Below, one piece after another: positions 14,049-18,644 of a stretch of DNA of 18,644 nucleotides. Position 1 is the stretch's first letter. Each line of letters starts with the position of its first letter. The translations under genes and the position numbers were made by a program. A model generated the notes under the pieces. The model was not told the origin of the DNA, ran no database searches, and saw only the letters and a list, made by a program, of their open reading frames with translations. The DNA comes from an uncultured Campylobacter sp. (GTDB lineage: Bacteria; Campylobacterota; Campylobacteria; Campylobacterales; Campylobacteraceae): positions 1 through 18,644 of the forward strand of contig NZ_CALIIS010000060.1 of NCBI RefSeq assembly GCF_938017705.1. The letters run 5' to 3'.

Positions 14049-14756
14049 TTAAACCTTAGAAATTTCTGCGAGTTCGAAATTATAACCACCAAAGCCCTGC
14101 CCGCCCGAGCCCAAAAGCGCAATCGTGCCCTTTAGCTCCTCATCCAAAATAAATTCTTTTTCCAAATTTAGGTGCGGCGTTTTGATACGGACGCGATCGC
14201 CGTCCTTGATTTTTGCGACCATGCTAAAATACCTTCCGCCGACGAAGCTATCGTCCGCGCCGTGTTTGAAAACCACAGCGCCGTCGAAATTCTCAGGCTC
14301 TTTTAGAGGGCTTAAATTTACCCGCCCTTGCGCGCCAAAATCCGCTCGCTCGCCGCGTAAGCTTAAAATTTTAACCCCTAACTTCGCCGCTATGAGAGAC
14401 AGAAAGGCTTTGATATTTTCGGCGTCGGGATGAGTTTTAATAAGCGCATCATCGATCAAAAGCGCGTCGCAGCCTCCCCGTAAAAACTCCGCGATCTGCT
14501 CGATCTCCTCCTCGCCCACGCTGCTTTCGCCGCTTAGATACTCCAGATCCAGATCCGCAAAATATTTCTCGTCGCAAAAGCTAGCGCAGATTAGCGCCAG
14601 CACGAAGCTTTGCGCGCCGATCTCGCATTTTATCAGCTCGCCGGGAAGATGCGGGTCTTGCAGCGGCGATACGCTTAAAATTTCAGCGCTCTTAAAACCT
14701 TCTGCAAGCGCGGGATTTTGCAGGCTAAGCAGCGACGCGAAATTTAAAATTTTCAT
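14049..14756 (-). CDS. Epsilonproteobacterial complex I accessory protein in the NuoF position
   Basis: The product is 235 residues and lies where nuoF sits in other bacteria, but it has no FMN-binding, NADH-binding or Fe-S motif: no Gly-rich nucleotide loop and no CxxCxxC. It matches in position and size the Campylobacter Cj1574c / Helicobacter HP1265 type proteins, which replace NuoF and are thought to help a non-NADH donor such as flavodoxin feed complex I; that role is from knowledge of the family and not visible here. ATG at 14756 is preferred, with AAGGGGAG upstream and an ATGA overlap with the preceding stop; the frame extends to 14786 inside that gene. The stop is one base before the nuoG start. 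Confidence 0.82.
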   Translation of the reverse strand: MKILNFASLLSLQNPALAEGFKSAEILSVSPLQDPHLPGELIKCEIGAQSFVLALICASFCDEKYFADLDLEYLSGESSVGEEEIEQIAEFLRGGCDALLIDDALIKTHPDAENIKAFLSLIAAKLGVKILSLRGERADFGAQGRVNLSPLKEPENFDGAVVFKHGADDSFVGGRYFSMVAKIKDGDRVRIKTPHLNLEKEFILDEELKGTIALLGSGGQGFGGYNFELAEISKV

Positions 14757-14983
14757 CCTCTCCCCTTTTTGGCGACGACCATCCAATCGACTTGGTTATA
14801 GCGGATCGAGCTTAAAAGCGTGGAATTTAGCCCTTCCACCAGATCGGCGCTCTTTTGAACCGCGCTGAAATCGCCCATCTCAAACATAAAGATCATCGTC
14901 TCGCCGCGAGCGGAATTTTTTAAAATTTCGCCCATGCGGTTTAAAAATTTATCGCCCAGATGCCTCAAATCATATCGCTTCAT
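14753..14983 (-). CDS. Small complex I accessory protein in the NuoE position
   Basis: The product is 76 residues and occupies the nuoE position. It has none of the four cysteines that bind the [2Fe-2S] cluster of NuoE, in fact no Cys at all, so it cannot replace that function directly. Size, position and sequence style (MKRYDLRHLGDKF..., ending QVDWMVVAKKGRG) fit the Cj1575c / HP1264 family of epsilonproteobacterial complex I loci. The start ATG at 14983 overlaps the nuoD stop as ATGA and its own stop overlaps the next start the same way. The role is inferred from context: docking of an alternative electron donor or assembly. Confidence 0.82.
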   Translation of the reverse strand: MKRYDLRHLGDKFLNRMGEILKNSARGETMIFMFEMGDFSAVQKSADLVEGLNSTLLSSIRYNQVDWMVVAKKGRG

Positions 14984-16206
14984 CGATCCACCTCGCCTAA
15001 GATAATATTCGTGCTGCCGATGATCGCCGCGGCGTCGGCAAGATACTGCCCCGGTAAAATTTCCTCATAGACCGCACAATGCCAAAAGCTCGGCGTGCGG
15101 ATCTTAAGGCGGTACGGGCGGCTTTCGCCCATCGAGCGGATATAAAATCCAAGCTCGCCCTTAGGACTCTCGCTCGCGGCGTAAATTTCGCCCACAGGCG
15201 GGCGCAGGCCCTGCGTAACCAGCACAAAATGCTGCATCAGCGAGTAGTTTTGCGTCATGATCTGCTCTTTGCTCGGATTTACGTAAGCGGGATCGATCGC
15301 TAAAATTTGCGGATCGCTTAGCGGATAGTGTTTCGCGCACTGGCGCAAAATTTTAAGGCTCTCGCGCATCTCCGCCATATAGCACTTATAGCGCGCGTAG
15401 CAGTCGCCCTCGCTCGCATACGGCACGTCGAAATCAAGCTCGTCGTAGATGAGATAGGGCTCTTCTTTTCGGATATCCCACGCATGCCCGCTAGCGCGCA
15501 AGCTCACTCCGCTACAGCCGCAGCTAAGGGCATCTTCGTGCGAGATCACGCCCACGCCCTCGGTTCGCATCAGCCAAATTCTATTCGTATCGAGCATATC
15601 TTCAAATTCTTTAATATCGCTCGGGAATTCGTCGCAAAATTTCAACATCTCTTCTAACCAGCCATTAGGCAGATCCAAAAAGACGCCGCCGATTTTGATA
15701 TGATTGTGCGTAAGGCGCGCGCCGCAGTATTTCTCTATGAGATCAAGTATGTATTCGCGCGAGCGAAAGCAGTAGAGAAACACCGTCATCGCGCCGATAT
15801 CAAGCGCGTGCGTACCCAAAAACAGAAGGTGCGAGCTGATACGATTAAGCTCCAGTAAGATCGTGCGGATGATCTGCGCGCGGCGCGGCACTTCGATGCC
15901 GCAGAGCTTCTCGACCGCGGCGCAAAAGCCGTAGTTGTTTGAGCCCGATGCGACGTAATCGATGCGGTCTGTTACGGGAACAAATTCCGCGTAGATCATA
16001 TTTTCGGCCATCTTTTCGATGCCTCGGTGCATATAGCCTACGCCCGGGCGCGCACGCACGATACGCTCGCCATCAAGCTCCAACACGAGCTTTAGCTGGC
16101 CGTGCGCGCTTGGATGCTGCGGACCGAAATTTAAGATCATATTCGCGCCCTCGCGCTCGTACTCGATGTTTTCGAAAAACGGTCTTAGCTTGCTTGGATT
16201 TTGCAT
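14980..16206 (-). CDS. nuoD: Complex I quinone-binding subunit NuoD
   Basis: NuoD is the 49-kDa homologue, related to the large subunit of NiFe hydrogenases, and forms the quinone pocket with NuoB. The product is 408 residues, typical for Campylobacter. NFGPQHPSAHGQLKLVLELDGE (26-47) includes the quinone-site His31 and His35; GVGYMHRGIEKMAEN and VPVTDRIDYV follow as in the family, and the C-terminus ends IGSTNIILGEVDR, close to the conserved DIVxGExDR. nuoC and nuoD are separate genes, not fused as in E. coli. The start codon shares one base with the nuoC stop (TAATG). Confidence 0.96.
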   Translation of the reverse strand: MQNPSKLRPFFENIEYEREGANMILNFGPQHPSAHGQLKLVLELDGERIVRARPGVGYMHRGIEKMAENMIYAEFVPVTDRIDYVASGSNNYGFCAAVEKLCGIEVPRRAQIIRTILLELNRISSHLLFLGTHALDIGAMTVFLYCFRSREYILDLIEKYCGARLTHNHIKIGGVFLDLPNGWLEEMLKFCDEFPSDIKEFEDMLDTNRIWLMRTEGVGVISHEDALSCGCSGVSLRASGHAWDIRKEEPYLIYDELDFDVPYASEGDCYARYKCYMAEMRESLKILRQCAKHYPLSDPQILAIDPAYVNPSKEQIMTQNYSLMQHFVLVTQGLRPPVGEIYAASESPKGELGFYIRSMGESRPYRLKIRTPSFWHCAVYEEILPGQYLADAAAIIGSTNIILGEVDR

Positions 16207-16994
16207 TATTTTCTCTTTGTGATGATCTTGTAAATTCCGCGTTTGGCGCGTTTTACGAAACGCACGCCGCCCTCTTCCTGATATTCTTGTAAAATTTTCT
16301 CTTGCGGCCGCGGCACTCCGTAACCGCCCTCGTGATAGAGCCGCGCGAAGTTAAAGGTATCTTTTTCGTCCACGAATGCGGAATTTCGGTTTTCTTCGCC
16401 GATCCGTTCGCGCGCGCCAACCCCAAAAATTTTATCCACCTCGTACCACTTGGCAAACTCGTCTCCTTGCAGCGGATAGGACTTCAAAAGCGGGTGTCCG
16501 AACCAATCATCAGGCATTATTAGGCGCGCTAAATTTGGATGATTTTCAATCCAAACGCCCATCATATCGTATAGCTCGCGCTCCGCCCAGTTCGCGCTTT
16601 TGTAGATGCCCGCAGCGCTTTGCAAAAAGCTCTCATTCGGCACGAAGCACTTTAGCCGCGCGCGGCGCGCCCTTTTGATATCCAAAAGCTGATAAAAAAC
16701 CTCGATGCCGCCGCGAGCCTCGGTAAAATCCACGCCGCTTAGCTCGCATAAAATTTCATATCCCGCGCTCTTAAGCGCATGCAGCGCTACTAAATTTTGC
16801 GCAGACTCCACATAGAGCACGAGGGTGTTAAATTCCACATATGAGTTTAAAATTTGGACGCCTTCAAGCGCGTCCAGATCGTCTTTTAAATCGCTTTTGG
16901 CTACCTCCAACTTCGGCGTTTCCTCGGGGATAAAAAATCTGTCTTTGTAGTAATTTTTTTTACTCTGATCGCCTTTGGGATTAAATTTTCTCAT
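16206..16994 (-). CDS. nuoC: Complex I subunit NuoC
   Basis: NuoC is the 30-kDa homologue, a structural subunit of the peripheral arm with no cofactor. The 262-residue product has the signature ANWAERELYDMMGVWIENHP followed by PDDWFGHPLLKSYPLQG, and an N-terminal extension of about 50 charged residues as in other epsilonproteobacterial NuoC. ATG at 16994 overlaps the nuoB stop by one base (TGATG) and has AAGG about 9 bases upstream; the frame is open up to 17099 inside nuoB but that stretch is not NuoC-like. Confidence 0.95.
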   Translation of the reverse strand: MRKFNPKGDQSKKNYYKDRFFIPEETPKLEVAKSDLKDDLDALEGVQILNSYVEFNTLVLYVESAQNLVALHALKSAGYEILCELSGVDFTEARGGIEVFYQLLDIKRARRARLKCFVPNESFLQSAAGIYKSANWAERELYDMMGVWIENHPNLARLIMPDDWFGHPLLKSYPLQGDEFAKWYEVDKIFGVGARERIGEENRNSAFVDEKDTFNFARLYHEGGYGVPRPQEKILQEYQEEGGVRFVKRAKRGIYKIITKRK

Positions 16995-17503
16995 CAGATC
17001 AGCCTTTTTGCCTTTTGCGCGCGGCGCGGGGTTTGGGTGCGGATCTTTTTTTGCAGCACCATCATAGCAAACTGCAGCGTCTCGGGGCGCGGCGCGCATC
17101 CTGGCAGATAGATATCCACGGGCACTATGCGGTCGCAGCCCTGCACCGTAGCGTAGGTATTAAACATCCCTCCGGTATTGGCGCAGCTGCCCATACTGAT
17201 AACCCATTTAGGCTCTGGCATCGCGTCGTATAGGCGGCGCGTAAACTCGGCGTGCTTTTTGCTAAGCGTGCCTGCGATTATCATCACATCCGATTGCTTA
17301 GCGCTTGCACGAAATATCGTGCCGAAGCGGTCGAAGTCAAATCTGCCCGCGCCCGCCGCCATCATCTCGATCGCGCAGCACGCAAGCCCGTACGTCATCG
17401 CCCACAAAGAGTTGCTCCTGCCCCACGCGATCAGTTTATCGACGGTGGTGAGAACTACGGGAAGCCCGTTTTCGCGCGCGTAGTTTATCTTATGCTCTGC
17501 CAA
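16994..17503 (-). CDS. nuoB: Complex I N2 cluster subunit NuoB
   Basis: NuoB carries cluster N2, the last Fe-S centre before menaquinone. The 169-residue product has all ligands: adjacent Cys42-Cys43 (GLACCAIEMM), Cys107 (MGSCANTGGMF) and Cys136 (YLPGCAPRPE). FDFDRFGTIFRASAKQSDVMIIAGT is the typical NuoB core. The start is TTG at 17503: AAGGAG lies 8 bases upstream, no in-frame ATG occurs before Met36, and the family N-terminus is intact from here. It overlaps the end of nuoA by 19 bases. Confidence 0.95.
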   Translation of the reverse strand: MAEHKINYARENGLPVVLTTVDKLIAWGRSNSLWAMTYGLACCAIEMMAAGAGRFDFDRFGTIFRASAKQSDVMIIAGTLSKKHAEFTRRLYDAMPEPKWVISMGSCANTGGMFNTYATVQGCDRIVPVDIYLPGCAPRPETLQFAMMVLQKKIRTQTPRRAQKAKRLI

Positions 17504-17874
17504 TTTAGCGCTCCTTTTTTCCAGGCGTAGATGAATCCGATGCCTAACAATACGATGAAAAACGCCATCTCCACGAGCCCGAACACGCCTAAAATTTTAA
17601 AATTTACCGCCCACGGAAACATAAAGATAATTTCGACGTCAAAAAGTATGAAAAGCACGGCTATCAAAAAAAAGTGGGAGTTCATTCGGTTAGGCTGCTT
17701 GACGGCCTCGGGGCCGCTTTCGTAAATTTCGCCCTTTAGCCGCTCATCGCGCCTGTCTGCTAAACGCGAGCCTACCAAAGAGGATAGTTTAACGATGAGC
17801 GAAAAGACGCAAAAGGCTAGGATTAGCATTACGAATATTCCGAAATACGGGCTTTGCAGCGGAATTCTAGACAT
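17485..17874 (-). CDS. nuoA: Complex I membrane subunit NuoA, first gene of the operon
   Basis: NuoA is a three-helix membrane subunit beside NuoH and NuoJ near the quinone site. The 129-residue product has YESG (51-54) in the conserved loop and FDVEIIFMFPWA (78-89) in the second helix with Asp79 and Glu81. The ATG at 17874 has GAGG 6 bases upstream. As the most upstream gene it should be led by the operon promoter in 17875-18048, where a TACAAT box is seen at 17905-17910. Confidence 0.95.
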   Translation of the reverse strand: MSRIPLQSPYFGIFVMLILAFCVFSLIVKLSSLVGSRLADRRDERLKGEIYESGPEAVKQPNRMNSHFFLIAVLFILFDVEIIFMFPWAVNFKILGVFGLVEMAFFIVLLGIGFIYAWKKGALNWQSIR

Positions 17875-17904
17875 TTTTCGCCTCGGTTTTAAAATTTAAT
17901 GTGG

Positions 17905-17910
17905 ATTGTA
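17905..17910 (-). promoter_or_regulatory. Candidate -10 box for the nuo operon
   Basis: The minus strand reads TTACAAT about 30 bases before the nuoA ATG, preceded by AT-rich DNA. A start near 17898 would give a leader of about 24 bases. There is no TG extension and no clear -35 box, so this is tentative. Confidence 0.4.
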
Positions 17911-17943
17911 ACGAAGTATTAATTTAATAAAGCTTAGCGCACG

Positions 17944-18001
17944 CCACTAAATTCGCTTTTAAAAGTAAAATTTAATATACCTCTCTCGTGCGATTTAGTG
18001 G
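17944..18001. promoter_or_regulatory. Imperfect inverted repeat in the nuoA-pit intergenic region
   Basis: CCACTAAATTCGC (17944-17956) and GCGATTTAGTGG (17990-18001) are inverted copies differing by one base gap, 33 bases apart. The two arms lie between the divergent nuoA and phosphate permease promoters. They could be an operator for a dimeric or looping regulator; no known Campylobacter box is recognised. Confidence 0.35.
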
Positions 18002-18019
18002 GGATTAAGGCGCGTGTGG

Positions 18020-18025
18020 TAAAAT
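18020..18025 (+). promoter_or_regulatory. Candidate extended -10 box for the phosphate permease gene
   Basis: TGGTAAAAT (18017-18025) fits the TGnTAnAAT extended -10 form. A start near 18032 would leave a leader of about 17 bases before the ATG at 18049, containing the ribosome site AAGGGAG. Confidence 0.4.
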
Positions 18026-18048
18026 TTCGCGGATTTTAAGGGAGAGCT

Positions 18049-18644
18049 ATGAAATCTAGCAAGATAAGTCTCATTTTCTACGGCATATTCTGCGGCGTAA
18101 CAATCTATTTTCTTATCTGGGGATTCGGTTTTATAGGAAGCGGCGATAAAATGCTATTTTTAGTTTCGGTATTTTTGGGCATTTTTATGGCCTTTAATAT
18201 CGGCGGAAACGACGTGGCAAATTCCTTCGGCACCAGCGTCGGAAGCGGCACTCTTAGCATCGCGCAAGCCCTTTGTATCGCGGCGGTATTTGAAGCAAGC
18301 GGCGCGGTAATCGCAGGCGGCGAAGTAACCTCGACGATCCGCAGCGGCATAATCGATCTTAGCAAAATGGACGTACATCCGAGAGATTTTATCTATGTAA
18401 TGATGAGCGCGCTTTTTGCGGCTGGCGCGTGGCTACTTTTTGCTAGCAGAAAGGGCTTGCCCGTATCTACTACTCATGCGATCATCGGCGGTATCGTGGG
18501 CTCGGGGCTTACGCTAGGCGCCCTGCTTAATACCGCAGAGACTTCCGCATTCTGGCTCGTGCAGTGGGATAAGATCGGTAAAATAGCGATCTCCTGGGTA
18601 CTCTCGCCGATATTGGGCGGCGTGATGTCCTTTGGAATTTTCTG
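18049..18644 (+). CDS. pit: PiT-family inorganic phosphate permease, 3' end cut
   Basis: The gene runs off the right window edge; 198 codons are visible with no stop. The product is a polytopic membrane protein with both PiT/PHO4 signatures: GGNDVANSFGTSVGSG (52-67) and GLPVSTTHAIIGGIVG (136-151). The family imports phosphate with H+ or Na+ across the cytoplasmic membrane. Residues 1-34 hold an extra N-terminal hydrophobic segment before the first signature helix. ATG at 18049 follows AAGGGAG. It is divergent from nuoA; nothing else links it to complex I. Confidence 0.9.
   Translation, partial: MKSSKISLIFYGIFCGVTIYFLIWGFGFIGSGDKMLFLVSVFLGIFMAFNIGGNDVANSFGTSVGSGTLSIAQALCIAAVFEASGAVIAGGEVTSTIRSGIIDLSKMDVHPRDFIYVMMSALFAAGAWLLFASRKGLPVSTTHAIIGGIVGSGLTLGALLNTAETSAFWLVQWDKIGKIAISWVLSPILGGVMSFGIF

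Noticed and set aside
18105..18378. Minus-strand open frames at the right edge
   Set aside because: They lie opposite the phosphate permease, whose plus-strand frame has two family signatures and a ribosome site.

Overview
The window suggests a Campylobacter with unusually high GC for the genus (an oral-type lineage such as C. gracilis, showae or rectus is my inference, not proven). The evidence is the family-level match of the proteins, the epsilonproteobacterial form of respiratory complex I (no NuoE or NuoF; two short unrelated genes in their place), a futalosine-pathway type prenyltransferase, and AT-rich TGnTATAAT-like promoters.

Layout. Left edge: the first 20 codons of moaA on the minus strand. 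Bases 142-1380 (minus): an mqnP/ubiA-family prenyltransferase gene followed by a small membrane coiled-coil protein. Bases 1477-2382 (plus): miaA, transcribed divergently from mqnP. Bases 2530-3132 (minus): an unrecognised 200-residue protein just downstream of nuoN. Bases 3187-17874 (minus): a complete 14-gene complex I operon in the order nuoA-B-C-D-(E position)-(F position)-G-H-I-J-K-L-M-N, with nearly every junction overlapping or within a few bases. Right edge (plus, cut by the window end): a PiT-family phosphate permease gene divergent from nuoA. There is no gene-free stretch over 300 bases, and I see no tRNA, rRNA, CRISPR or insertion sequence.

How they work together. The operon encodes a proton-pumping quinone oxidoreductase without an NADH-binding module. 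In related Campylobacter and Helicobacter the electron donor is thought to be reduced flavodoxin/ferredoxin rather than NADH. Electrons pass through the Fe-S clusters of NuoG, NuoI and NuoB to menaquinone, which MqnP helps to make; NuoL, NuoM and NuoN pump protons.

The most unusual feature is a set of low-complexity, repeat-encoded hydrophilic segments inside otherwise conserved complex I subunits: a ~194-residue Asn-Ser-rich tail on NuoI containing a 36-residue direct repeat, a ~115-residue loop insertion in NuoN built on 21-nt (7-residue) tandem repeats, and two ~52-residue insertions in NuoG. The NuoI tail and the first NuoG insertion share the same DNA grammar (GAATT words at 12-nt steps, encoding Asn-Ser). 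This looks like a repeat family that has expanded inside coding regions of one operon. I do not recognise it as a described element.
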